Shown here piece after piece: positions 54,435 through 63,138 of a DNA stretch of 64,000 nucleotides. The stretch lies in contig CAWFBJ010000018.1 in assembly GCA_963814055.1 (NCBI GenBank), forward strand, positions 1-64,000. The letters run 5' to 3'. Each line of letters starts with the position of its first letter. The stretch's first letter is position 1. Made by a program: the position numbers and the translations under genes. This DNA comes from AWTP1-13 sp963814055 (GTDB taxonomy: Bacteria > Pseudomonadota > Alphaproteobacteria > Rhizobiales > Hyphomicrobiaceae). A model generated the notes under the pieces. It saw only the letters and a list, made by a program, of their open reading frames with translations. It did not search any database and was not told where the DNA came from.

Positions 54435-55241
54435 ATGCGAGGCCTCGACCTGCACACCGTCTGCGAAGAGGCGATGTGCCCGAACATCGGCGAATGCTGG
54501 GAGGCGCGCGAGGCCACGTTCCTGATCCTGGGCGACCGGTGCACCCGCCGGTGCGGCTTCTGCGACGTGATGACGGCGCGTCCCGACCCCGTCGATGAGG
54601 ACGAGCCCGCGCGGATCGCCTCCGCCGTGCAGCAGATGGGCCTGCGGTTCGTCGTCCTGACCGGCGTCGCTCGTGACGACCTGCCCGACGGCGGCGCGCG
54701 GATCTGGGCCGCCACGATCCGCGCGGTGCGCGAGGCCGTTCCCGGATGCGGGCGTCGAGGTGCTGCCCACCGACTTCAAGGGCGGAGAGCGCGACATCGC
54801 GACGGTGATCGACGCCGAGCCCGACGTGTTCGCCCACAACCTGGAGACGGTCCGGCGGCTGCACGGCCGGATCCGCCCCGCGTTCGGCTACGACCGATCG
54901 CTCGAGGTGCTGCGGATCGCCAAGCGTCTCCGCCCGGCCAGATCACGAAGTCGAACCTCATCCTGGGCATGGGCGAGGCGCCGTCGGAGGTCGCCGAGGC
55001 GCTCGCCGACCTGCGGGACGCCGGCTGCGATCTGGTGACGATGGGTCAGTACCTGCAGCCGACGAAGCTCCACCTGCCGGTCGATCGCTGGGTGCACGCC
55101 CGACGAGTTCGCCGAACACAAGCGCGCGGGCGAGGCGCATGGGCATCCCGCACGTGGAGGCCGGACCGCTCGTCCGCGAGCTCGTATCACGCCGGCACGC
55201 AGTTCCAGCGGGCGAGCGCCGCGCTCGGCCGGCGTCGGCTG
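54411..55241 (+). CDS. lipA: Lipoyl synthase, N-terminally truncated and frameshifted
   Basis: A radical-SAM lipoyl synthase. The auxiliary cluster motif C-x4-C-x5-C is LHTVCEEAMCPNIGECWEA, and the radical-SAM C-x3-C-x2-C is GDRCTRRCGFCDV. VVLTGVARDDLPDGGA follows. After a shift near 54745 VEVLPTDFKGGERDIATVID and VFAHNLETVRRLHGRIRPAF are seen, and after another shift KSNLILGMGEAPSEVAEALA and VTMGQYLQPTKLHLPVDRWV, ending near SSYHAG. It inserts two sulfurs into octanoyl-lipoyl domains. About 35-45 N-terminal residues before the first cysteine block are missing at the junction. At least four one-base indels are needed. No lipB is seen. Confidence 0.88.
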
Positions 55242-55280
55242 ACGACGGGCAGGGTCGACACCGCGATCGATTCGAAGGTG

Positions 55281-55666
55281 GAGGAGTCGGCCTGTAAGCC
55301 GGATCCTGTGCGCCCGCCTCGCGGCGGGCCGGCGACCATCTCTCTCGGCGCTCGCGCGCCGCGGCGCCGTTCGCCGGCGCCGTGCGGCCTACCCGGGAGC
55401 TCGGACGGGCCGTCCTCGAACGCTCCCTGCTTGGCCTTGCTCCGGGTGGGGCTTGCCGAGCCGGCACGGTCGCCCGTGCCGCTGGTGAGCTCTTACCTCA
55501 CCGTTTCACCCTTACCGCGCGCGACGGATCGCGCGGCGGCGGTCTCTCTCTGTTGCGCTTCCGCGAGGTCGCCCCCGCCTGGGTCTCCCCAGCACCCTGC
55601 CCTTCGGAGTCCGGACTTTCCTCGACCGATCCGAAGATCGACCGCGGCCGCCCGGCCGGCTCCTCC
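55281..55666 (-). ncRNA. rnpB: RNase P RNA, bacterial type A
   Basis: On the minus strand the conserved parts occur in order: 5' GGAGGAGCCGGCCGGGCGGC (P1/P2 start), GAGGAAAGTCCGGACTCC (P4/CR-I), GCAGGGTGCTGG, then AGGGTGAAACGGTGAGGTAA followed by GAGCTCACCAG (CR-II/III region), and a 3' part with CCGGCTTACAGGCCGACTCC. The first and last bases (GGAGGA.. and ..ACTCCTCC) pair as helix P1. The length of about 386 nt and the very GC-rich insertion stems fit Actinobacteria. It is the catalytic subunit that trims tRNA 5' leaders. Unlike the neighbouring genes, the core shows no obvious damage. Confidence 0.93.
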
Positions 55667-55733
55667 GCTCGCGAGCATACCGCCGCGGCCGGAGCACTGC
55701 CGGACCGATGCGAGCGTAGACTCGGCTCCTCGA

Positions 55734-56642
55734 TGCGCCTCCGATCGATCGCTGCGTTGTGTCATGCTGGTCGTCGCGGTCGCGTGCAGCGCGCCGCCGT
55801 CGGGACCGACCGGCCCTGCGGCCGCCGGATCGAGGTGACGCCCGACGACGCGTCGAAGGCGGCAGGCGCGCGCGCGGCCGCCGCCGCGTTCGTGCGCGCA
55901 TACGCGAGCGACACCGTGCCCGGACGCCGACGACGCTGGCCGCGCTCGTGGACGGCGCCCTGACTGCGAGCGGTGGGTGCACTGGTTGGGGGTCCAGGAC
56001 CGCGAGTTCCCCGGGACGATCTCCGGCACGGTCGAGATGAACGCGATCGGACCGGCCACGCCGTTCGAGTGGCGAGCGTTCCGGGATCCGACGCGCTCCT
56101 CCGCGAGGTCGATGTGCTCGGCGTCGGTCACGTTCTCGTGCGCAGCCCGACGCCGGCGAACCGATCACGCTCTCGCGTTCGCTCGACGGCCCGATGCGGC
56201 TGCTGTTCGACGATCGGCCCGGCACGTGGAGCGTGCTCGACTTCACGCGGGACGGCATCCCCCTCAGCCAGGCGTTCGAGCGTCGTCGGGAGGCGGCGAC
56301 GTACGAGCGGGGCGGGGTCGACGTCACGATCGACTCGTTCGTGTCGGTCCCGTACTGGCAGTTCTTCCTGCAGGTCGTCGAGCGACCGGGCCGGACGCAC
56401 CTCGCGCCGAAGGACGCCGTGTTGCTGGACGCCGACGGGACGCGTGTGGCGAGCGCGATCGAGGTGTCACGTCGTCGCTCCGTTCGCTGCCCGCCGACGC
56501 GATCGAGGGGATCGTCACGTTCCCCGCTCAGGCGACGCCGACGGGCTCACCCTGCGGATGACGTTCCGCGGTCCGGGCGGCCCTGCACCGCTCGGAGATC
56601 CCGCTCGCCAGGACTCGTGGATCCACTCCGCTCGAGCTCTGA
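55734..56642 (+). CDS. Secreted lipoprotein of unknown function (split by frameshifts)
   Basis: The reconstructed protein starts MRLRSIAALC, shifts frame, and continues MLVVAVACSAPPSGPTGPAA, so it has a lipobox (VAVAC) and a Pro/Gly-rich linker typical of actinobacterial lipoproteins. Further blocks in shifting frames are AGARAAAAAFVRAYASDTVP, CERWVHWLGVQDREFPGTIS, PMRLLFDDRPGTWSVLDFTR and DSFVSVPYWQFFLQVVERPG. The end is a GLTLRMTFRGPGGPAP strand followed, after one extra G, by LEIPLARTRGSTPLEL and TGA at 56640. I know no family name. At least five indels are needed. It lies between the RNase P RNA and the convergent RNase H gene. Confidence 0.55.
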
Positions 56643-57073
56643 CGCGGAGCTGGCTCGCCGAGCCCGAGCCCCTGAGGTCGACGCCGAGGTTCGCGAGCCG
56701 ATCGGCCTCGCGGTTCTGCTCCCGGCGGACGTGCTGGAGGCGCGACGCGCTCGAAGCCCGCAGCGAGCCGCCCACGCGTCCGCATGCAGCGGCCGCAGGT
56801 GCGGCGCCTTCACCTTGTAGCGCCCCGCGAGCTGCTCGATCAGGAGCTTGCAGTCCGAGCGCAGGTGCACGCGGCGAGCGCCGAGCTCCGCGGCTCTTGC
56901 GGAGCCCTCGAGCGCGGCCGTGTACTCGGCGACGTTGTTCGTGGTCTCGCCGATCCACTCCGCGATCTCCGCGAGCACGTTCCCGTCCTCGTCGGTGATC
57001 TGGACGCCGATGCCCGGCCGGCCCGGGGTTGCCGCGTGCGGCGCCGTCGCAGCGACGATCAGAAGACCAGGAT
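56643..57073 (-). CDS. RNase H family protein (split by frameshifts, 3' end uncertain)
   Basis: Type 1 RNase H fold. The first catalytic Asp is seen in one frame as CDGAARGNPGPAG, and the next frame continues PGIGVQITDEDGNVLAEIAE, WIGETTNNVAEYTAALEGSA (second acid) and VHLRSDCKLLIEQLAGRYKV (third acid). A last shift gives QHVRREQNREADRLANLGVD, where the final acidic residue lies. This matches the actinobacterial stand-alone RNase H next to the zinc-ribbon gene, which degrades RNA in RNA-DNA hybrids. The front overlaps the zinc-ribbon stop, and no ATG is clear. No stop is found near the end of the domain, so the 3' limit is set at the convergent lipoprotein end. Confidence 0.75.
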
Positions 57074-57762
57074 CCGCCGGCAGTATTCGCATCTCCTCAC
57101 GCCCTCGACCCGCTTGATCCTGTCGAGCTCCATGGCCGAGAGCTGTTCGTGACACCCCTGGCAGACGCCGTCGACGAGGGCGGCGGCGCCGATGCCCTTC
57201 TTCTGCTTCCGCAGATCCTCGTAGAGCTCCAGGACGTCGGGTTCGATCTCCGGAGCGACCGCCTGGCGCTCGGCGATTCGGTCGGCGAGCTCGGCCTCGA
57301 TCGCGGTGAGCTCTTCGAGCGCCGCCCCGCCGACCGTCCTCGCACGTTCGCGCAGCGCGTCGACGCGGGCTCGCGCTCGCCGGCCGCGTCGGCTTCGAGC
57401 TCCTCGCGGACCTCCATGAGCGCCGAGCATCTCGTCCTCACGGTCGGAACGACGCGCTTGAGGTTCTCGATCTCGTGCTGGATCGACTCGAGCTCTTTCG
57501 CGTTCACGATGCTGCCGTCGTAGAGCCGTTTGTCCTCGGCGGCGGTCCTTCTGCGTGAGCGAGTCGATCTCGTGCTCGAGCTTGGACTGGTCGCGGCTGA
57601 CCACGTCGAGCTGCAGCCGGAGCTCCCCGAGCCGCTCGGCGGCGTCGGCCTCGGCGCGCACGGTCGCGAGCTCGCCACCCTCCTCGAGAGACCGGCGCGG
57701 GCGCGCAGCCGGTCGATCGCGGTGTCGATGTCTTGGAGCGCGAGCAGTCGGGGGGTCGTCAT
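57059..57762 (-). CDS. Coiled-coil C4 zinc-ribbon protein (split by frameshifts)
   Basis: About 235 residues. ATG 57762 starts TTPRLLALQDIDTAIDRLRA. Later frames give GELATVRAEADAAERLGELR, LYDGSIVNAKELESIQHEIE and LTAIEAELADRIAERQAVAP, a long antiparallel coiled coil. The C-terminal zinc ribbon reads ALVDGVCQGCHEQLSAMELD with CEYCRRILVF, two C-x2-C pairs. This family (CT398/CdsZ-like, DUF164) precedes RNase H in Actinobacteria. Its function is unsettled; nucleic-acid or secretion-chaperone roles have been proposed for relatives. Three or more indels are needed. Confidence 0.85.
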
Positions 57763-57864
57763 GGCAGGCGAAGCCTAGCCGATGGCGGAGCGGCCCCGCT
57801 CGTCGCCGTGCCTCGCGGCACGCGGATCGGCGCCGGCGGCCCGCCTCGCCGCCGGTGCCGCGCG

Positions 57865-58056
57865 TTACGGGAACTCGACCTGCTCGAACGACGAGTTCGT
57901 TGATTGTCCCAGGAACGCCACGGCGGCGACGATGACCATCGAAGATCAAGGCCAGCATCAGCGCGTACTCCACGGCGGTCGCGCCCCGGTCCTCCAGCAC
58001 CCGGTCGCGATCGCCGCTCGCCAGACCTGGGCTTTCGAATACAGCCGCAGGATCAT
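57865..58056 (-). CDS. Flp/Fap-type pilin (split by frameshifts)
   Basis: A 63-residue class IVb prepilin. It starts at ATG 58056 with ILRLYSKAQVW, then in another frame has LEDRGATAVEYALMLALI, the hallmark G/ATAVEYALxxALI segment that follows prepilin cleavage and begins the hydrophobic helix. A last frame gives MVIVAAVAFLGQSTNSSFEQ and the stop at 57865. Flp pilins build Tad pili for adhesion. No tad/cpa genes lie in the window, so this is an orphan copy or the start of a locus broken off elsewhere. Two indels are needed in under 200 bases. Confidence 0.8.
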
Positions 58057-58185
58057 GCGGATACCCCCTCATGTCGGGTCGGTCGCGGGGCCGGCCGGAA
58101 CGCCGGCCGACCCATGCGCCCGTCTTGCCATGGGTATCGGCTCGCTGGGACCCCCGGAGTTGAGCGCCGGGTAGCGCTGGCGCGC

Positions 58186-58969
58186 GTGCAGGATGAGGCG
58201 AGTGGACGGGTGGCGCTGGTCACGGGAGCGGGCAGCCCGACTGGGATCGGGTTCGCCGTGCGCCAGGGTGCTCGCGCGTGAGGGCGCAGCCGTCGCGGTG
58301 GCGTCGACCACCGATCGCATCGAGGCAGCGGGCGGCCGAGCTCGCAGGGAGACGACGCCGAGGCCGCCGGGTTCGTCGCCGACCTCACCGACCGCGCGCA
58401 GGCACGGGCCATGGTCGAAGGCGTGCTCGAGCTGTTCGGACGGGTCGACATCGTGGTCAACAACGCGGGCATGGTGAACGTGGGCATGGAGGGCGAGGAC
58501 ACCGACGCCTTCGCCGAGATGACGACGCCGAGTGGGAGCTCGACGTGGCGCTCAACCTCCAGACGGCCTATCAACGTCACTCGCCCGCTCGTGCCCGGCA
58601 TGATCGAACGCGGCTGGGGACGCATCGTGATGGTCTCGTCGGTCACCGGACCGGTCGTCGCGATCGCCGGGGCGGTGGGGTACGGGGCGGCCAAGGCCGG
58701 CATGGACGGGCTGATGCGCGGGCTCGCGCTCGAGCTCGGGCCGCACGGCATCACCGTGAACTCGGTCGCGCCCGGGTGGATCGCCACCGGCTCCCAGACC
58801 CCCGAGGAGGCGGCGGCGGGGCGGCACACGCCGCTCGGTCGATCCGGCCGGCCCGATGAGGTCGCCGAGGTCGTGGCGTTCCTCGCGAGCGATCGAGCGA
58901 GCTACGTCACGGGCCAGTCGATCGTCGTCGACGGCGGCAACACGATCCAGGAGATGAAGGGCTACCTAG
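58186..58969 (+). CDS. SDR-family oxidoreductase (3-oxoacyl-ACP reductase-like; frameshifted)
   Basis: About 258 residues. The cofactor motif is GRVALVTGAGSPTGIGFAV from a GTG at 58186. After a one-base shift ARVLAREGAAVAVAS follows. The second frame holds VDIVVNNAGMVNVGMEGEDT, the catalytic Ser and Tyr-x3-Lys in IVMVSSVTGPVVAIAGAVGY and GYGAAKAGMDGLMRG, and the end SIVVDGGNTIQEMKG. FabG-like reductases act on 3-oxoacyl groups, but many members have other substrates. An extra G in GCCGTGCGCCAGG explains the first shift. The stop is taken as the TAG at 58967, seven bases before the SURF1 start. Confidence 0.85.
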
Positions 58970-58975
58970 CGCCGC

Positions 58976-59712
58976 ATGCTCCGGCTCCTGCTGCGCCCGC
59001 GCTGGATCGGCCTCACGCTGTTCGCGATCGCGGTCGTCGCGTGTGCGTGCGGCTCGGCCTGTGGCAGCTCGACCGCCTCGAGGCCGACGGGAGTTCAACG
59101 CACGGTACGCCGCGGGGCTCGCGACCGCTCCTGCGCCACTCGAGGATCCTGCTCGACGGGCGACGGCGCGCTCGCGTATCGGCGGGCGATCGCGACCGGC
59201 GGCTACGACACAGAGCACGAAGTGATCCTCTACGGCCGCAGCGCTCGACGGGCGAGCGGGCAACCACGTGCTGACCCCGCTCGTGCTCGCCGACGGGCGT
59301 GCGATCATCGTCGACCGAGGGTGGGTGCCGTTCGAGATGGACGAGCCTCCGGTCACGGCGCGCCCTCCGCCGAACGGCGATGGTCGAGGTGCGAGGGACC
59401 GCTGTTCCCCCACCGGAGGGGCGGGTGAGATCCGCCGGCGAAGATCGCGTCACCACCGTCAGCACGGTCGACATCGAGGCGATCGGCCGGGACGTGCCGT
59501 ACGAGCTCGTGCCGTGGTTCCTGCAGCTGCAGACGCCAGTCATCGGCTGCCGGCGGAGCTTCCCGTGCCCGAACCGCCCCCGCAGCTCACCGAAGGCCCG
59601 CACCTCGGATACGCGTTCCAGTGGTTCGCGTTCGCAGCGATCGCCGGCGATCGGGTACGTGATCTTGGTGCGTCGCGAGATGAAAGGCGAACGAGCAGCT
59701 GTTATGAGCTGA
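58976..59712 (+). CDS. SURF1-family cytochrome oxidase assembly protein (frameshifted)
   Basis: About 245 residues with one membrane helix at each end. The start LRLLLRPRWIGLTLFAIAVV continues in other frames with RLGLWQLDRLE and NARYAAGLATAPAPL, the normal SURF1 opening. LTPLVLADGRAIIVDRGWVP is the family's central signature. The C-terminal helix is HLGYAFQWFAFAAIAVIG-like and ends RREMKGERAAVMS. SURF1 helps insert haem a into cytochrome c oxidase. Four or so indels are needed. It follows the SDR gene directly and ends seven bases before the convergent truncated haemoglobin gene. Confidence 0.85.
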
Positions 59713-59719
59713 CATGCGC

Positions 59720-60111
59720 TCACGCCATCTGGTTGCGCATGCCCTCCGCTGCCATGTCGAAGTAGTCGAGGAGCGCCTGGGCGATATCGCTCGGGAGGAT
59801 CGAGCGAGGCGACCGCCGAGCGCATATGCACGAGCCACCGGTCCCGCTCCTCGACGCCGATCGCGAACGGAGCGTGCCGCATGCGCAACCGTCGGGTGGC
59901 CCCGTTCGGCGCTGTAGTCGGATGGCCCACCCCAATACTGGGCGAGGAAGAGCGTGAGTCGCCGGCGCGCAGGCGCCAGATCGGTGGGCTCGGGGTACAA
60001 GCTGAGCAGCGCGGGGTCGGCGGCGACACCCTCGTAGAACCGGTCGACCAACGCCTCGAAGAAGGCCATGCCACCGACGGCGTCGTACAGCGTTCCTTGC
60101 TGGTCGCTCAC
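59720..60111 (-). CDS. Group II truncated haemoglobin (frameshifted)
   Basis: About 130 residues. GTG 60111 starts SDQQGTLYDAVGGMAFFEAL and VDRFYEGVAADPALLSLYPE. Then come the diagnostic YWGGPSDYSAERGHP with the G8 Trp, and in the next frame RMRHAPFAIGVEERDRWLVH with the proximal His. The end is QALLDYFDMAAEGMRNQMA. This is the HbO type of Actinobacteria, which binds oxygen and may support respiration or peroxide handling. One or two indels near 59870 and 59780 are needed. It is convergent with SURF1 and 20 bases downstream of the methyltransferase-like gene. Confidence 0.85.
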
Positions 60112-60131
60112 GCCTGAAGTGTACGGAGCGG

Positions 60132-60626
60132 TCACCAGACGAACGGGAGGAACCGGTGCGGCATCCGCTCGCGATAAGGGACATATGCCGGGCACCGCTC
60201 GGTGAGCCAGCGTTCTTCGCGCCTGCTCTTGCCAACGAGCGCCAGCACCAACAGCGGCCCGGGCACCAGTGCCCAAATGGAAGAGCGAGCGAGACGCCGA
60301 GCGAGATGAGCATGAGCCCGCCGTAGATCGGGTGCCTGACGAATCCATACACGCCGCCGCCACGCAACGTTGCCCCTTCCCGCGGATGCGGCAGGGGCGT
60401 CAAGCGCTGCTCCGAGCGAACGCGCGCCGGCGAAGAGGAGCGCCGCTCCGGCTAGCGGAGGATGACCCCGCGACCAACGAGGGTGACTTCCACGATCGGG
60501 GCCATCCGGGCGCCCACCGGCGGTGGCGAGAACGGCAGCGAACAACGAGACCTGGATCGCGACCCAGCCCTCGCCCTTGGTGCCAAGATCAGGGAGGCGG
60601 AAGTGGACCAGAGGTGGTTTGGGCAC
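60132..60626 (-). CDS. Isoprenylcysteine carboxyl methyltransferase-like membrane protein (frameshifted)
   Basis: About 165 residues of hydrophobic protein. The start has LPDLGTKGEGWVAIQVSLFA. The middle, in another frame, is GVYGFVRHPIYGGLMLISLG, the RHPxY motif of the ICMT/PEMT family. The end is VLALVGKSRREERWLTERCP and YVPYRERMPHRFLPFVW. These proteins methylate lipids or small molecules at the membrane, but most bacterial members have no known substrate. Two or more indels are needed. It lies just upstream of the truncated haemoglobin gene on the same strand. Confidence 0.7.
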   Translation of the reverse strand: MPKPPLVHFRLPDLGTKGEGWVAIQVSLFAAVLATAGGRPDGPDRGSHPRWSRGHPPLAGAALLFAGARSLGAALDAPAASAGRGNVAWRRRVWIRQAPDLRRAHAHLARRLARSSIWALVPGPLLVLALVGKSRREERWLTERCPAYVPYRERMPHRFLPFVW

Positions 60627-60633
60627 AAGCCCC

Positions 60634-61408
60634 TCAGAGTGGGAGCTGCGCCTGGTGGACGAGCCGTCCTTGGCGAGAGCTACGCGGTGGAGGCGGCGGA
60701 TCCGTCGGGCCGGTCGTGCTATCAGAGGGCGGCGGCGGAGGCGGATCCAGGTGGTCGGCGGTGGGTCCGTCGGAGGAGGCGGCTCCGTGGTGGTCGTCGG
60801 TGTTGGCGGTGGCGGTCAGTGGTGGTCGTCGGTGTTGTCGGCGGCGGGTCCGTGGTGGTCGGCGGTCGGTGGCGGTGGCGGGTCGGTGGTGGGTGGGGGC
60901 GTCGTCGGAGGGCTCGTCGGCGGTGTGGTCGGAGGCGTCGGGTGGTGGGGTCGGGGTTCCGTCGGATCCGTGTCCGGGTTGGCCCCGCTGGGCCGTCTGT
61001 TGGTGACGAGCTGCTGTTCGTGCCCGGTGGGGGTGATATGTCGAGCCCGCCGGGGTCGGGTATGGAGCAGCTTCGAAGACGCGGGCGGGCGCCCGTCGGC
61101 GGCGAGGCGTGTAGGTCGGGATTCGGTGAAGGCAAGTGGATCGTCGTCCGCGGTGTCGAATTGCTGATCTCGAAACCTGCGATGTCGGCGGCGGCGGCAC
61201 GGTATCGCGGGCAGTTGGCCATAGCGCCACGCCGGCGAAGCCGACGGCCACCAGCGCGAGTCCGCGGACAGGCCCACTTCGCGGTCTGGTGCATGGAATG
61301 ACGCTTCCAGGCGGCGCGTGCGACCGCGTATGCGATGGCGCCTCCGATGGCCACCAGGATCGCGAACGTGACAGCGTCAGCGAGGATACTCAGGTCGGTC
61401 GTCGACAT
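60634..61408 (-). CDS. Pro/Thr-rich membrane-anchored protein (frameshifted, low complexity)
   Basis: The start MSTTDLSILADAVTFAILVA and IGGAIAYAVARAAW gives one membrane helix. In another frame a second hydrophobic stretch follows (VGFAGVALWPTARDT). The rest, in all three frames, is Pro, Thr, Asp and His rich (TPPTSPPTTPPPTTDPPPPP), so a helix-anchored, disordered extracellular tail is likely. The frames cannot be joined with confidence because the repeats are alike. Function unknown. The corresponding plus strand is strongly G-rich. Confidence 0.42.
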
Positions 61409-61596
61409 CGGTTCCTCATGTTGGCTGCGAGGGGAGCGCCGTGGGTCCAGGGCGACCTCTGGCCGGCGTCCGCATTCCTACATCTGCTGTACGTGAGTTT
61501 TACTCCCTTTGCCACCTATCGGCAACGGTATTAGGTCCAGGATCCCATGAAGAAATTGGCATACGACAGCCGCTTGTGTCGACTGACCGCGAGGTC

Positions 61597-61625
61597 TTGA
61601 CAGGGTTGCGCCGCAGGCATATCTG
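61597..61625 (+). promoter_or_regulatory. Sigma70-like promoter ahead of the coiled-coil protein gene
   Basis: TTGACA at 61597-61602 and TATCTG at 61620-61625 with a 17-base spacer, 31 bases before the ATG at 61657. The hexamers and spacing are near consensus for the housekeeping sigma factor. Confidence 0.45.
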
Positions 61626-61656
61626 AGTGACTCCACTCGGTCGATCGGAGGGCGAG

Positions 61657-62065
61657 ATGCTCAAGAAGATCGTCGCCTCGACGGTGCTGGCAAGCCTCAC
61701 CGTGGGTGTGCTGGCGTTCAACGCGGGCGCCGGCAGCGCCGAGCGAGGCACCACGCTCGAGCAGAGAGTGGCCGTCGCTCGAGGAGAGCGCAGATCGGCA
61801 ACGACGAGCGATAGAGGGGCTTCGCGAAGAGAACGAAGAACAGCAGAAGCTGATCGCGAAGCTGCTCCGGTTCCGAACGGATGCGAACGAGCAGATCGCA
61901 GCGCTCGAACGCCGTACGGCGAGGCTCAGCGGCCAAGGCATCTACTCGGGGCCGGTCGACAACGCGCAGTTGCAGCTCGGCGCCGAGCCGGCGGCGTGCG
62001 TGGGTGAGGTTGCGGAGTGGAACGCCGCGGGGACATCGCTCGGCTGCGTGCCGCCGGCCCCATAG
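61657..62065 (+). CDS. Secreted coiled-coil protein (one frameshift)
   Basis: About 136 residues. A signal peptide (LKKIVASTVLASLTVGVLAF, cut near GAGSA) is followed, after a one-base shift near 61770, by a charged coiled coil (RRAIEGLREENEEQQKLIAK, then DANEQIAALERRTARLSGQG). It ends in a small C-terminal part with two cysteines (EPAACVGEVAEWN and SLGCVPPAP). I recognise no family; the layout is that of a periplasmic or wall-associated rod with a disulfide cap. A near-consensus promoter lies just upstream and a long hairpin just downstream. Confidence 0.65.
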
Positions 62066-62100
62066 CCTGACCTTCAGGGAACCGAGCGCAGACGCGAGGC

Positions 62101-62138
62101 GGGGGCGGCAATCGCGGTCCACCGCGACTGCCGCCCCC
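62101..62138. terminator. Long hairpin between convergent genes
   Basis: A 17-base stem with one mismatch, GGGGGCGGCAATCGCGG at 62101-62117 and CCGCGACTGCCGCCCCC at 62122-62138, with a four-base loop. It lies between two convergent genes. It lacks a T-run, as is common for actinobacterial terminators, and could serve both strands. Confidence 0.6.
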
Positions 62139-62177
62139 GGGCAGCCTTCCCTCGCAGACAGTTCCTCCCCGCGAGTC

Positions 62178-62721
62178 TCAGCCCTGGTTGAGACCGTCCT
62201 CCGGGTCCATCGGCGAGCCGGTCTCGAGCAGCGTCTTCAGGTCGCTGAGCACCCAGCTCCAGCCGCCGCCCGCGCCCTCGCGTCCTCCATACCGCCGGAC
62301 ACCAGCACGCGCGAGCTTCGGCGCGCCCTCGAGCTCGTGCATCACCGTCAGCTTCGAGACGCCGCCCTTGCCCTCGGCGATCTCGTACGTGAGGCGCGTG
62401 AACCCCTCCGCCGCCATGCTCTCGTCCATCAACATGCGCCAGGTCTGCACGAGCTTGCGCGGCGGGTTGGCTTCGATGACCTCGCCGTCGACGACGACGT
62501 CGGGAGTCGGGAACCCCATCTCGGCGCCCGCCTTCTTCATCGCCTCGCTCGCGAGCGCGCGGTACGCGCCGCCGGGGCGCAGGTCGTACTCGGCTCGACC
62601 GCCGTAGCCGTACGCTCCGTCCACTCGGGCTTGGTGATCGCATCCCAGATCGGTCGGGCGTGGCCTTGATGTACACGCGGTAGACCTGGGTGGTCACGCT
62701 CGTTTCCGTGGCAGTCGTCAT
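62178..62721 (-). CDS. SRPBCC/AHSA1-domain protein (frameshifted)
   Basis: About 180 residues. ATG 62721 starts TTATETSVTTQVYRVYIKAT, the usual AHSA1 opening. After shifts near 62660 and 62620 come YGYGGRAEYDLRPGGAYRAL, PTPDVVVDGEVIEANPPRKL, QTWRMLMDESMAAEGFTRLT and a C-terminal helix GGGWSWVLSDLKTLLE. The SRPBCC fold binds hydrophobic ligands. Proteins of this type are very often encoded directly after an ArsR regulator, as here, where the ATG overlaps the regulator's stop (ATGA). The ligand is unknown. Confidence 0.85.
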
Positions 62722-63044
62722 GCCATGCTCTCCTCCTCCAGCTCGTGCTTGAGCTCCGCGAGCGCCGACACCCGGCGCTCGGTGTACTTGTCGATCCACC
62801 GGTCGTGGATCAGCCGGATCGGCACCGGGTTCAGGAAGTGCAGCTTCTCCCGGCCCGACCGCCGCGTGACCACGAGATCCGCGTCTTCGAGCACACGCAG
62901 GTGCTTCATGACGCCGAATCGCGTCATCTCCAGCTCGGACTCGAGCTCCGTCAGCGTGCGGCCGTCACGCGTGAAGAGCCGATCGAGCAGGAAGCGCCGC
63001 GTCGGGTCGGCGAGCGCCTTGAACACTCGGTCGTCGTCGGTCAC
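62718..63044 (-). CDS. ArsR-family helix-turn-helix regulator
   Basis: A 108-residue winged-helix protein, intact. VFKALADPTRRFLLDRLFTR is the standard first helix pair, TLTELESELEMTRFGVMKHL the recognition helix and RVLEDADLVVTRRSGREKLH the wing. The metal-binding ELCVC motif of true arsenic sensors is absent, so it belongs to the SRPBCC-linked branch that controls its neighbour. Its stop overlaps the start of the SRPBCC gene, so they are translationally coupled. It is divergent from the lipoprotein gene at 63139. Confidence 0.92.
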   Translation of the reverse strand: MTDDDRVFKALADPTRRFLLDRLFTRDGRTLTELESELEMTRFGVMKHLRVLEDADLVVTRRSGREKLHFLNPVPIRLIHDRWIDKYTERRVSALAELKHELEEESMA

Positions 63045-63138
63045 GGTGGTGACGATAGGTGACTAATGGTCACATGTCAAGCCGAACCGGCGCCTCTGTT
63101 GTCCAGCACGGTGTCGACGGGGCAATACGCTCTTGACG

